From Icerya purchasi (taxonomy: Eukaryota; Arthropoda; Insecta; Hemiptera; Monophlebidae): a stretch of DNA of 64,000 nt. Position numbers and translations under genes: made by a program. This document shows, one piece after another, positions 12,848 to 25,615 of the stretch (position 1 is its first letter; every line of letters begins with the position of its first letter). Below the pieces are notes generated by a model. The model had not been told where the DNA came from. It saw only the letters and a list, made by a program, of their open reading frames with translations, and searched no databases. Where the stretch lies: NCBI GenBank assembly GCA_039619475.1, contig CM077116.1:278829258-278893257 (forward strand), written 5' to 3'.

Positions 12848-13079
12848 ATTGACACTTCAAAAAAATTTCACTTCCGCTAGTTTAATGTCCGCAGTTAATG
12901 CGTCCAAAAATAAATATACCAAAATATACCAACGATGACGTTTCCAATTATATGCAACACAATCTGTAGAAACAGACGGCGCTTTATATCTTTCTGTATG
13001 TTTCCGTTTTGTTCAGTGTGTTAAGTGCGTTCGTCGTATTCGGCTAATCGTCACAGTTAAAGTAACAATTTTTCCCGCT

Positions 13080-13400
13080 TTCGGTTTGTTTTATACTTTC
13101 GTTCGTTTCGATTGCGAAAATGGCTTAAAACTTAATAAGTAATGTTTTAAATATAAATTTTCGTCAATTGCCGTTAGCGGAAAAAATTAAAAACAATTCG
13201 GTAAACCAAAACCGAAATTAAAAATGTGCATGTAAATTTGTAGTGCATAACGATGAATATAATCGCTATTTTAATTCGGATATTTATAAGTTTTCTTGGA
13301 TTTCTGACTCCTATGAAACAAATCGTTTATTCCGTTTTCCGCGTGTTTTGTTTCTTTCTAATAATACACCTAAAGCAAATATTAGCCTAAATTAGGTTTC
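13080..13400 (+). pseudogene. N-terminal fragment of a hAT/ZMYM-like transposase
   Basis: An interrupted plus-strand reading contains LPLAEKIK, then FNSDIYKFSWISDSYETNRL and RFPRVLFLSNN. This order matches the entry to the TTF/ZMYM-type zinc finger of hAT transposases, where FCFPC normally precedes VLF. Both cysteines are arginines here, as expected from TGT to CGT changes. Only the N-terminal part is recognisable. Confidence 0.5.
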
Positions 13401-14089
13401 CTCCGATTTTCGGAACATTTACATGAGTTAGCATTACTAGACTCACAGAATATTACAGCGCTTACAGAGAAATGGTAGTAAAACACAGTGAACAGGTGAT
13501 TAAAAAACAGGTCCGTGAAAAAAAATAACTATGTAAAATGTAGTGGGATATTAGAATTAGCATTACGGGGACATAACTAAATTACATATATGCTTGTAGC
13601 GTAGAATATTTTACATTAATTTTGAAATGTTAAGTTCGAAACCTGCATATGGATGCCTGTACAGGCCATCCGCGCAAAGTTCTATCGAAATCCACCTATT
13701 ATGTACAATAAAAATAAAAATTAAAAAACAAAATTTCTACCATAATAATTTGATGTATTGAAAAGCCTCAATTTCACATAACATCTAGCTAATCAAACAG
13801 TTTGATGGCAATTGGTAATCGTTTTTTTTTTTTTTTATAGGATTGGTTGCACTATAATCTGTTTGTAATGATTTAGACTTCCGCGCTGTAGGAAGTGTAG
13901 GTTTATTAAACTAAAACTCTTCAACCCGGTAGACTAGTCTCAGCGAAAAATGTTGGTCAGTGATGTTTTCCGTTTGTGTCAAAAATTATCGAAACAATTT
14001 ATTGATTAGCGTATTTGGTAAATAAAATAAGATTTGAATATTGGTCTTAAAATGAATTGATCGTGATTAAAATTTTACAATTCTAAACG

Positions 14090-15466
14090 CCAAGTCTGGA
14101 AGGTGTAAAGACCGATTACCTACATAACGATCTGGATTGGAAGTTAAAACGACATCTGTTTTTATTATACATCAATGATTTACCCCGAGTAACGCAACAC
14201 TGTAATATATTGCTGTACGTAGATGATACGAAAATACTTAAAAAAATAAAAAACAACAATGATGTATCGCTACAACAAATAGATATTGAAAATTTCGAAA
14301 GTTTGAGTATAAAAAATAAGACTCCCGGTAAATACATCAAAGTGTTATCATATTACTTATACGCAGAAATTTAAGGCAATTACATCAACTTATAGCATAA
14401 GGCACGTTTATCTGGAAACTAAAAATTAAATCCGGGATTTAAGGATAATTTTTGATTCTAAACTCATTTTCAATGCTCATTTATTACATACAATTAGTAA
14501 GGCAAAAAGGATATTGGATTTTTTATTCAGAAATTGTGAAAACTATGTTGTTCAAGATACACATTAGTCACATTATACACCAGTTTAGTCCGCTCAATAT
14601 TAGAGTTTGCAACTATTATTTGGAATCCCTCCTTTAAAATAATGATCAAAAAAATAGAAGCAGTCCGGATGCGGTTTTTAAATTATTTATTTTTTAAACG
14701 TGTCAGATATTTTCCAACTAATGCACAGTTTACATAAATTTACTAGATACATTTCATTTTAAAACTCTTATGAGTCGCGGACGTGTTGCTAAGGTCTACT
14801 TTTCGTATAAAATACTTCATGGAGAGATAACTTCTCCACATTTATTGGAAAGAATCGGTATTAAAATTCCATCATTTAAATGTCGGAAAAATGTATTGTT
14901 TCACATACGGAAAGCTAAGACACAGCACTTTTCATATTCTTCAGTGGAAGCATTACTGAGTGATTACAACAACATTTTAGATAAATGCAGCGTGACATAC
15001 TGGGTTGCCATACTTTTGAAGATCTTAGTCGACTGCTGGGCTCTATAAAATGAACTACTACTCTACTTCTTTGTTCACATATCCACTGAGCTTACATATT
15101 GCTGAGACTGCGTCGTTCGTTTGTTTAGAGTAAACTTAATATTCTTGTCTTTTCAAATTTTATAACTACTTGCTAGCTGAAGTTTTTGGACAACCGGAAT
15201 GCTAGCGTATGTACATATATGGGCTTGAGAAGGTGTATATGACTGAGTTTGAATGTAGACGCAATTGCAAGTTTTGAGGAATACATGTCGGCATATTATA
15301 ATACTTATCACTATAAGTTTGTTCGGTTATATTGTTTTAATCTGTCATTGCGGGTTTACGTGTAATAATTTATATACCCTCGTTTAGCGCTATTAGTGCA
15401 AACTGTAATTGGCCGAAAGGCTGTTGTTTGTACATTGTTGCAAATAAATAAATAAATAAAAATAGC
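14090..15466 (+). mobile_element. 5'-truncated non-LTR retrotransposon (RT to tail)
   Basis: The plus strand reads through the end of a reverse transcriptase: LLYINDLPRVTQHCNILLYV then DDTKILKK, where YVDD is the catalytic motif. After that come YIQL/AKRILDF-like thumb sequence, RSILEFATIIWNPS, and a C-terminal stretch at 14770-15048 (MSRGRVAKVYFSYKILHGEI onward). The reading frame is broken in several places. The copy ends in (AATA)n repeats near 15440-15465, typical of LINE tails. EN and most of RT are missing. It may belong to a Jockey, CR1 or related clade; I cannot place it more precisely. Confidence 0.75.
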
Positions 15467-15504
15467 GGATCCGATGAAAATCATTCCAGGAAAATACAGG
15501 TTTG

Positions 15505-15870
15505 CTCGAAAATGAATGAAGAATAATAAAGCTACAGGCGATGATGGAATAATAAGCAAAATCATCGAATTACGTAGAATTCTGTTTAATCGGAAGATGA
15601 ACAAAGTCCCGGATGAGTGATAAAATATAGAAGTAATATTTATATACAAGAAAAAGGGTAAAGGATATATCCAAGAAATTGTCGATCGATCCGTTTTCTT
15701 CTAACCTGCGTAAACTATTTACTAACATTTAAAACTAATAAAAAAAAACATGGAATGTGCCTCGGGGCACAGGACAGAAGTGAAACTTCACAGGCGTATT
15801 CTTCAACTTCGATTTAAAGTTAATGTATTAGTACCAAATTTACCAAGAGTAAGAACCAAATGAGATCTAT
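15505..15870 (+). pseudogene. Second LINE reverse transcriptase fragment
   Basis: Directly after the first LINE tail the plus strand reads NNKATGDDGIISKIIELRRI, then FIYKKKGKGY. This is the RT domain 1 to 2 signature (KATG.DGI followed by P.YKKG) of a different non-LTR element, with several stops. No ends are visible. Confidence 0.55.
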
Positions 15871-16129
15871 GTTTCTTATAAACACGTATGTATATAAAGT
15901 TTCAATTAAAGAAAAACAAAAACATAAAAAATTAGTGCATTTGTTTTATTAATGTTTTCATTGATTGTTGAATTCTAATAAAGATACGAGTACAGTAGTG
16001 TTGTGTTTGTAATAACAGTTCGATGATTATTAATGATGTATATTCCATAACTACATTTATAAACATGTAAAAAGTACTATTAATTATATATCGGAACATT
16101 TGAGAGCCCGCATGACATTACGTAATATC

Positions 16130-16660
16130 TAACCTACAAATATATGTAAATAAATCGTAGCATATATGCCAAATTGAATCAGTGTGACCATAACAAGTAG
16201 GCTTAACTAAAATATGAAAAACAAGTTTTTGATGTAATTTCATCAATATAATATCTAGAAAATACTGCATCAATGTTAGTTCCGTACTTTGTCGTTGATT
16301 CAATTGGATTATTATTAATATTTAATTGAAGTTCGGTTTGAAGAAATTCTATTAAAGGCAAAAAATTGTCTGATGCAAAATTTATGCCGAAGTCTCCAAC
16401 TAATATCATTGAAAGCGTATGTAAGTTTTCTTTTAATAACCTTGAACCATCGGCGGTGAAAGGAAGTAATCGTCTATGTATAAATTGAATTATATCATGG
16501 ATCCTTTGATTTGGAGAAATATAAATGGCAATAAAATAATTATTTCTTTTCCATCTTCCGTCTTACATTGAACAGTACATATATGATCTCCAACTGTTCA
16601 GAAGAACTAGCCGTTGATTGAGTCCTTTTTGAAATAATTTTTATTTTCCGTGGAGACTCT
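16130..16660 (-). pseudogene. Endonuclease/exonuclease/phosphatase-fold fragment
   Basis: The minus strand reads IIAIYISPNQRIHDIIQFI-like sequence, then MILVGDFGINFASDNFLPLI (from 16409), then LNINNNPIESTTKYGTNIDA and a TSKTCFSYFSYHKP-like end. The GDF.INF block and the T.....IDAVF block match the catalytic core of EEP nucleases found in mobile-element proteins of insects, including ones attached to Helitron-type helicases. The normal GDFNxN asparagine is Gly here, so the copy is probably inactive. Frames are broken around 16203-16303. No element ends were found. Confidence 0.55.
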
Positions 16661-18376
16661 TCATCCATTTTTCGTCACTTGATGACACTTTTAAAATGTT
16701 TATACATGGACACGCACGATTTCGTATAACTATTACGTAGAAAAGGAGCAGACTGTCCGTTATCTTTAACTTGAACTGCCGTTTGTAATTAAGAAAGAGA
16801 GTACGCTACTCGTATACGCACAGCGGAGAGAGCCGAGCACGTAAATTTTAATTCCACAGATTACTGGATACGCGCCTATTACGGATTTTTAGATGTATTA
16901 AGAACTTAACGTTCGCTCGCTCGCTTTTCGTGTTAACTCCCCATATATATTTTTATTTATATATAAAGGACGCCTAAAGAAGTTTCACTCCAAAAATTAA
17001 ATGTATAAATGACCAAGTTTCAAGATCAGAATACGGCAGGTCATACAAATAGCACAAGAAAGCTAACTGAAAAAAGAAGAAGAAAAAATAGAAAAGTCGT
17101 TACGCCTAGCTTTTATTGATCACGAATATTTTTAATTCTTCAAAATAGAAACAATGATGCCGCTGCTCAGAACATATTTGCGGATCATCGAGTACATGTA
17201 AAAGCACTTCGTCGCCTAAACTATTTATCACAATGTAGAGAAAAATGTATACTAAAAATACACAAAATGAACCACAAATAGAAGAAACTATTCTAAATAA
17301 CACATGTATACTATTGGTAGATGTGATAATGTTATAACATTTGAAAAAAGAAATGAAACATACTGCGGATTAGGTCGGAATATAAATTTTAACGAAATAA
17401 AAGTAACAGGTTTTCAGAAAACTGATCGAACTTGACTGTTTCAAATCAAACGTTAGAAATAATATAAAAAAACACTAGAATAGCGCCATCTCTAAAAATA
17501 CCATTCAAAAAATTGCGAAAATGTACAAATAATAAACCTGAAAAGAAAAACAGCCACTACCAAAACCCCGTCGTATTAACTTACAGAAACCCAATAATTC
17601 TAGAGGAAATTAAAAGTAATTCCGCAGAAAATCGATTTCCTCTACCTGATATTGCTCAACAGATGAATGGAGGGTGGAGCGCGCACGAGATATAACGAAT
17701 TTGAAAAATATATTGCAAACAGTATGATAAATAGGCAGAATATGCGGGGAAAGAAACAATAAGGAAAGTTGGATCGGTAAAGTAACATTACGGAAACCGA
17801 TAAGAAGGCCAACGTAAATTCAAAACAAATGTTGACCGCAAGCCCAAAACTGTGTAAAATGGAAATTAGATGAAGAACCCCTAAATAAAAATGAGAAGAC
17901 GAAAAGATAAGACATTTCTATTCTACCTTCGTATCTATTGATATGAATTCGGTACTTTTGGCTCCATTTTTCACTATTAACTTTTTCCGATCTCTCAGAT
18001 ATCGTTTTTTGTTCTAGCTGTTGTCGCCCGAACCTTATTAAGAACGCTTACTGGACTACAATTGAAAATTCCCATGAAACGATCTCACCCTCTGTCTAAC
18101 TCGCAATGAAAATTGTGCAGCTTCGTCGGCTGGTTGGTAATGTAAATGTCGGCTTAAATCAACAGTGGATGCGCGTCAACTATTCGTTACATCTATTGAA
18201 CAGCATTGAGCGCGAGCGAAATGTGCAGAAAATTTCACTTTTTAGGGCAGAGCAGCTGCGTATCGAACTGTTAATTTTATTTTCACTAATTGTAATTTAT
18301 TCGTTAAAGAAATACTGGCGATTCCACTGTTTTCCAAATTCGGGAAAACTTTTCCCCGCAAAACCTCTTTTTAACC
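16661..18376. other. Intergenic sequence, nothing recognised
   Basis: Open stretches of 60-117 codons occur (17513-17695 and from 18106), but none shows a domain or exon structure I can support. Their base composition is less AT-rich than the surroundings, which hints at old transposon sequence. Confidence 0.35.
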
Positions 18377-18832
18377 GACTTCAAGAAAAGGTAGAGGTTC
18401 TCAATTCGACTGTATTTTTTTTTTTTATGTGTGTTACCTCAGAACTTTCTTCCAGATGAACCGATTTTGATGATTCTTCTTTTATTTGAAAGCTGGCACT
18501 TCTCATGTGGTTCCATTGAAATTTGATCAAGATCTGACCGGTAGTTTTTGAGTTATCCTTAATAATGCGAGGAACTAAAGCTTTTTGGATGCCTGATTTC
18601 ACCATCAGGTTAGATTTAGCTTCGTTTTTTTTTTTTTTTAATATTTATTTTTTCATTCATGATTATTTGCCAAATTACCATGGAAATGTAGCTTTTGATG
18701 TTTTTACCGTGGAAATGCAGTTCAAAATAAAGAAATCGATTTTTTTCAAGTACAAAGTATGGAGAGTAATGTGAAAAAAAATTGATTTTTAACGAGAAAA
18801 AAATTCAAGTATAACGCTAAAAATTGTAAAAT

Positions 18833-19447
18833 AAAATGTTTTTTACAAAAAATAAATACCGACTTCAAGGTTTATTATAAAAATTAAAAAATGCACTAAA
18901 AGGTAAAAAACAATTACTCCCCATTAGAAAATATATATCAGTGATATACCCTTAAAGGTGATATCGTAATTCTTATACAACATTAAAACTTATTAGAGTC
19001 GGCATCAAATACATATTAAAATAATAATTAAAAACTGCATTAAATGTTCATTAAATTGTTCCTAGATATTGTGGAAACAGCTGTTAACAGAATATACCTT
19101 GGCCATACACGAATTACACATTCATAACCTTTGGGCTCTTACACATTTTATTATTAAATCGAAGACTATTTATAGTATTTAAGAATTTTAAATCGAGTAA
19201 TAGCCATATAGGCATTAACTACTCGTAAAAAAAAAAAAAAAAAAATTGTAATATGAATTTGATGCCGGCTCTGATTAAGGTATTAATGTTGTATAAGAAT
19301 TACGATAATATCACTTTTAAGGGTATATAGTTCTGATATATATTTTCTAATCGGGAATAATTATTTTTTACTTTTTAGTGCATTTTTAAATTTTTATAAT
19401 AAACCTTGAAGTCGGTATTTATTTTTTGTAAAAAAACATTTTTGTTT
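18833..19447. repeat. Foldback element with about 200 bp inverted arms
   Basis: The left arm (18833-19016) and right arm (19247-19447) are inverted copies at about 90 percent identity by eye, with small indels. Each contains AAATACCGACTTCAAGG. The spacer of about 230 bp ends in a poly-A run. A further ACCGACTTCAAG lies at 18377-18388, so the left boundary may extend to the 18377-18620 block. No transposase is present. Confidence 0.75.
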
Positions 19448-20617
19448 AGTAACATTCTTTCCTAAGAAATCTGTTATTCCACTCGATTTTGATCCTTTTA
19501 TTTTTATCAGTCTCCAATAGGATATTAATTTTCTCAACTCATCTCTTAAATGGGCAATGTCAACAAGAAAAAAAGAAAAAAAAAGAATAAATATAATAAG
19601 AAAACTAAAATAATAACATTTATACCTGTTTTTTATATTTTCCGATCAGTTTGAGTGGTAAAAAAAAAAAATATCGAACAAAAAGTTGAAATGCAAAAAC
19701 CACTTTTACCGGTTATTAGTTCACACACTTTTTTTAAATATTTCGAGTGCAATGCGGCAACTTGTTTAACACAAATTTAGTTTTGGTTTCCGACAGTATA
19801 ACTGGAATGTGCAATAGTATAATGGAGCCGTGTTTCAACAATTTCGATTATATAGCCTCAGCATGAAACAAAATAATATACTTGTTGAATGACGTTTATT
19901 TTGTCATAATCGATTATTTCGCTTGAGATACGAAATAGTCGACTACCTTCGTTTTCGAATGTATACCTAGGAGAAAAAATAAAAACACTCAAAAAGGATC
20001 TAAAAGTCAGTTATACAAAATCTTTCAGGATGATTGATCGAAGAAAAAACAAATTTTCAGAGTTACACGTCACTGCTGGAGTTCTAAGTGTGTATATATA
20101 TATTATTATTATTATTATACATATATATATATATATATATAATAATGCGACTCTGATATATTTTAAAATTCGAGTAACAACCATAACTATTTCAATTCAG
20201 AATAAATAATTTTATAACGCACTTTTTTAAGTATAGGCAAATTTTTCTTCAGTATACACCGCTTTTTACGAAACCAGTTGCAATGTAACCCCTGAAATTA
20301 GCAAAGAAAATATTACCGACCTATAGAGAATTTTTTTTTAGATTAATTGGATAGTTTCTGAAATTGATTTTGTTTCTTCCTTATAACATCACTAAAAACT
20401 TCTTTTAAGAAACACACAATAATAATAATAATATTGAATTGGAGAATAAAAAAGGTAATTCTCAGATTTTTCAACTGTACTGGGTAATTAAAACAACGAG
20501 CTCAGGCTATAATTATTTGTTACGCAAAAGTATGTCAGGCATGGTTGCAAAAAAAATTATTTATAATTTTCGCTTCAAAAAAATTTTCATAAATAAATAT
20601 GAAACGAACGCACGATA
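19448..20617. other. Intergenic sequence with microsatellites
   Basis: AT-rich sequence with (TATTAT)n and (AT)n runs at 20092-20145 that together form a loose palindrome. No gene is visible. It ends at the predicted poly(A) signal of ANAPC2. Confidence 0.4.
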
Positions 20618-20623
20618 TTTATT
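20618..20623 (-). terminator. Poly(A) signal AATAAA of ANAPC2
   Basis: The canonical hexamer on the minus strand lies 45 nt beyond the ANAPC2 stop codon (20668-20670). This is a plausible distance for an insect gene with a short 3' UTR. Confidence 0.55.
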
Positions 20624-20667
20624 TAACTTTTAAATACAAAAAGGAAAAATTATTATTAAAAATTTGT

Positions 20668-23600
20668 TTATTTCGGCAGTCTGTAATATCCTTCGCAATA
20701 TAACAGTTTGTTTGTTTTAACTTTAATATCTAAAAATGCTTTCAGTTGATTCGGGGTTAATTCTGATGTTGATCCTTGAGCGGCAAACATACTTAACATT
20801 TGAAAAATTCTGTCCAACGAAAGGGAATTCAAATTATTCAACATGCCAACGATGTACGACCAAAACACCTAAATAAACATACGTACAATTTTTTACAGAT
20901 TATCAGTTGTACGTAATTTTTGAATTTATTATACAAAACATAAATAACCTTTTTACAGAATGTATTTGAATAATGTTTTAAACTAATTCTAATTGACATC
21001 CACATAAGCAATGTAGTATGTACATGCAACTAAATCAGGTTTTGACATAATTGAAAAGTACTACGCGTAAGAATATTTATTTTTTTGGAAATTATACTTT
21101 TAACAAATCTATGTAACCGTACACAGTAATCCTAACGCAGATTTTTAATAATGATATAATTATTCGGCCTAACATCAATTGCAGATAACATTTTTTGTAA
21201 TATTTTACAATGTTAGAATGCAGGTTTTGAACTGGAATCGAACCGAAAAATCCATAATTGTGCATGGAACGAAAATCCAACTGAAATTATTTTTAAAGTT
21301 TACGCTAAAAAATAAAATAATTTCCAGTTTTTTCTCACTACAGTAATTCTGTATTTTGTAAGAAAAATTGTTATCTTAGTTACGTACCAACAAACATAAA
21401 TAGTTTGTAATAGACCTATATTACAAATATTATATGCTTCTTTTATAATCATTAAATTTTTAATAATGGAATATTTTATTAACACCCATAATTCGATCCA
21501 TTTAATTTTTTTTTGAAACGAAGTTCTTTTACGTGGCTTGTCGATAGGAGTAAACTGGCAGAAATGGTCAGGTGGAGAAAAAAAACGTTATGCGTCGTCC
21601 TCCAGGCAACCTTCACTCTCTTTCTTTTTATTATATACGCGTGTGTGTGTGTGTGAGTATCGAGATTCGAGCAGCAAGCGTTGTGCGCGGTCAGCTGTAT
21701 AAACTTAATTCTAAACACGTGTACATTTTATTGAATTTGAAAATTGGCGCGGTTTTTTTGTGCGAAGTTACCACACTTCAACGAGCCTGATGATCTATTT
21801 ATTGTTTTTGTTGTAATTAATTCATACGGGATTCATATTGTGTCATTATTGCAAATTTATAATGGAAAGTTGAGAAACAGAAACTGCAGCAAGTATAAAT
21901 AATGTAAATTTAAAAAAGTAAGTTAATAAATCATCATATAACTTAATAGACATATTTATTGTTTACATACATTCAATATACATGTGATTCGAGTGTTTAC
22001 TATTTACTATTTATACGCATTGCAGAGAGATAGTAGTGAAATCATATGCTCAACGTCAAAAAGAGTATCGAAAGAGAAAAAAAAAAATCACGTTGAGTTG
22101 AAAAAAAAACTTCGTTCCTGACGGGGGTCCCCCGACCGCACGAACTTTTTTATTATTATTATTATTTTTCCATTTATATGGGACTTTTTTTAAGGAAGAA
22201 ACTCTTTGATACAGCCTTACATACTGTAAATTTAAATAGATTTTATTATTTAGTTACACTAATTTGTTCGGCAAATTTATTTCTTGTTTTTCGGAGTATT
22301 TATTTCTTCTTATGTTTTCTTCTCATTTTAATTTGTTATCCTTGATTAAATGCTCTTAAGATACGGATGATGTAATATATGAACAAATATGAACTATAGA
22401 AATATCTATTTCCCGAAGTGTAATATAAGTACCATAAAAGAGTTCTATTATAAAAAGGTGCTCACAAGTAATTCATAATGCAACCAGCGCCATGAAATTC
22501 TTTTTTTTAACAAACAACTTCTTGTACTAATGTAAAGGTAGACATTAACCGCATATTAACAAATTTCTAAACTGAGAAAAGTTTGAAAAAAAATGTATGC
22601 ATTTTAAAATTTTGCAAAGATAAGTTACCACAGTTATATTGCATAGCTGAAGTAGCCTTAGGAGTCCCAGTTACACAAATTAGTATTGAAAGATTGTTTT
22701 TAGTATTAAAATTCATATTTGGCGAAATCGGGAATAATTTAAGTGAAAAATTTAACGATATTACAGAAAACAAAAAATAAATATAGCTTAATCATAAATA
22801 TTTAATTTAAAAAAGAAAATATGTTAATTTTTTTTCTGATATTAATCAGAAATATTCAATTTGGAAACTTAATTTTAACAATCGAGAAATTAACTAAAAA
22901 CTGAAAGAAAAAAAACGATACTTTTGTCAAAGCAAAAATTGAAACTAAACTAATTTTTTTTTTTTTTAAACCAAACTCGAACGAAAAATGTACGAATCCA
23001 ACGGGAACGTTCGTTTTTTGATTTTCTATTCATCGTTTTTCCTATTTTTATTGAATTTTCTTTTAATATTAGACCGGGAACCATTAAAATTCCTGTTTTT
23101 CACATCTCTATACTAGTCATTTTGTGCATTTCAAGTGATAACTCCACAACCCGCAGCGCCTTACTTATTAACAGTATGGGACTTATTGATCTAAGTGAAA
23201 AAAAAATGCTTTATTTCTTTATATCTACATGTGTAGCCAACACTCTTTGCAATCAGAATCATAATTCATTGATTATGTATTATTTCTTCCTGTAATCGTT
23301 TGTTTCAATGATATTATAAGTTATGTATTTTTAAACCTTAATTTACGTTACAAAGTTATAGTTTTAAATATTACACGGACACAAAGTACCTTTTAATTCG
23401 TTAAAACATACAACATTTATTTATATTAAATTATTACTTAAAATAAAAGTTACAGACATTATTATTCACAAAAAATATATATAAAAATTCGTCCTACCGG
23501 TTTCGTCTACTTGACATATTCATGGACTGAATTTTGTTGTATTATTTATTTACATGTTTGGTCATTATTAAAGATATAGATCGATATATTATAATTGTTG

Positions 23601-25563
23601 GTCTATGTAATATAAAATTTTTAAATTTAATAAATAATAATGAATTGAATATAATAAAGTAAATATATAGTTACAATTGAATAATATGGAACAATATAAT
23701 TAAATGATGTGTATGAATTCGTATAAAACTATTAATATTACACATTATATAATATAAAACTTTATGAAAACCAAAAATAAAATATTAATAGTTTTATACG
23801 AATTCATACACATCATTTAATTATATTGTTCCATATTATTCAATTGTAACTATATATTTACTTTATTATATTCAATTCATTATTATTTATTAAATTTAAA
23901 AATTTTATATTACATAGACCAACAATTATAATATATCGATCTATATCTTTAATAATGACCAAACATGTAAATAAATAATACAACAAAATTCAGTCCATGA
24001 ATATGTCAAGTAGACGAATCCGGTAGGACGAATTTTTATATATATTTTTTGTGAATAATAATGTCTGTAACTTTTATTTTAAGTAATAATTTAATATAAA
24101 TAAATGTTGTATGTTTTAACGAATTAAAAGGTACTTTGTGTCCGTGTAATATTTAAAACTATAACTTTGTAACGTAAATTAAGGTTTAAAAATACATAAC
24201 TTATAATATCATAATTCATTGAAACAATAAATCAAATATAAGCTGAGACTTCTTTGGTAATAATTTGAAGTATTTCGAAATTTCAATTACCTGTAGTTCC
24301 TCTTCTTTCATCTCCTGCGGAGTGATAACGGCTGGTTCAAAATCGTCTTCTTCATAGATCATACTTAAGTGCAATTTTGGTTTATATAGAGTACTAGTCG
24401 AAGAAACGTTTTCTGGAACCACTACAATTAAATCGGATGATTTCTCATACAAAATACCCTATCGAACATGAAATATTAAACAATTGATTCATTACTAAAA
24501 AGCATCAATAGTTCTTATAATCTTATAAACACGTTCGTTATTCAGATAAAATATCAAAACTTACATGAACTGTTTATGGTAAAATTTTAAATATGTATGA
24601 AAGTAAGATTCTCAGACATTTTTAGGAATCTGTTTGTTCGAAAGCCCATTTCTTGAATGGAAGAAGTCTTGAACTGATTCCTCGAATACCAAACTCCCCC
24701 GAATGTTTTCCCTGAATACAAAAAACCCGAATTCACATTTCCCCGAGTGTACATATGTTCGAATACGTATGTTAATCATTTCCATAGGTAAAGTGATATA
24801 TAATCTAATTGCTGTGAACAATAAAATTTCACAAGTTATCTTTTCGCATACACACCATTTCAGCAAGAATCGTTGACAATAAATTACATGTCAATGCCTA
24901 GATTTACGTTCGCCGAAATCTCACAAGAACTTACTGTGATTGTCATTTGCTTCGCAGCAGGGAATGTACCTCAAGAGCTGTAAGCTACATTTCACTGTGC
25001 GAAAATGATATGTACTCTTCAAGGGATCCTGGTACGCCTTCTTGTTAAGGAAACAAAATTCCAAAAAAAAATAGCAATAATATACGGAGGTCCCCGAGGC
25101 AGAATTGGAACGCGTGAAAATGGCTTAGAAACACAAACAGTTAGAACTACAAAACCTGTATACGATTAATCTTTGGTCAGTACTAAATATATAAAGTCCC
25201 AGGCAAAGTGGTGGACCACCTACTGAAATTGGACAAAATATTACCTTCACCTAGCTAAATAAGTAAATGAATAAATTTCATTTGGGAATAAAAACGTTCT
25301 CGGGTTTGCGACATTCAGGGAAAAACAGTCCGAGAAAGCGGATACGGGAAAACGTGCGGGAACCTAAAAGTAATGCTGTGATAATTATGAAGTAATTCTT
25401 TGGTTCTTATAAATATTTCAGTTTGAGGCAAAATGAGAGGCTACATAACAATCACAAACAGAACACTACATCACGCGAAATAATGAGGAAAAGTAGTTGA
25501 AAATTATTCTGAAAAACTTAATGTTGTAAAACTATTGCTTAAATTTTATAAAATGTAATTCGA

Positions 25564-25615
<52 letters not shown>

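Noticed and set aside
20092..20145. Microsatellite palindrome considered as an RNA hairpin gene
   Set aside because: It consists only of TA and TAT repeats, which pair with themselves by composition.
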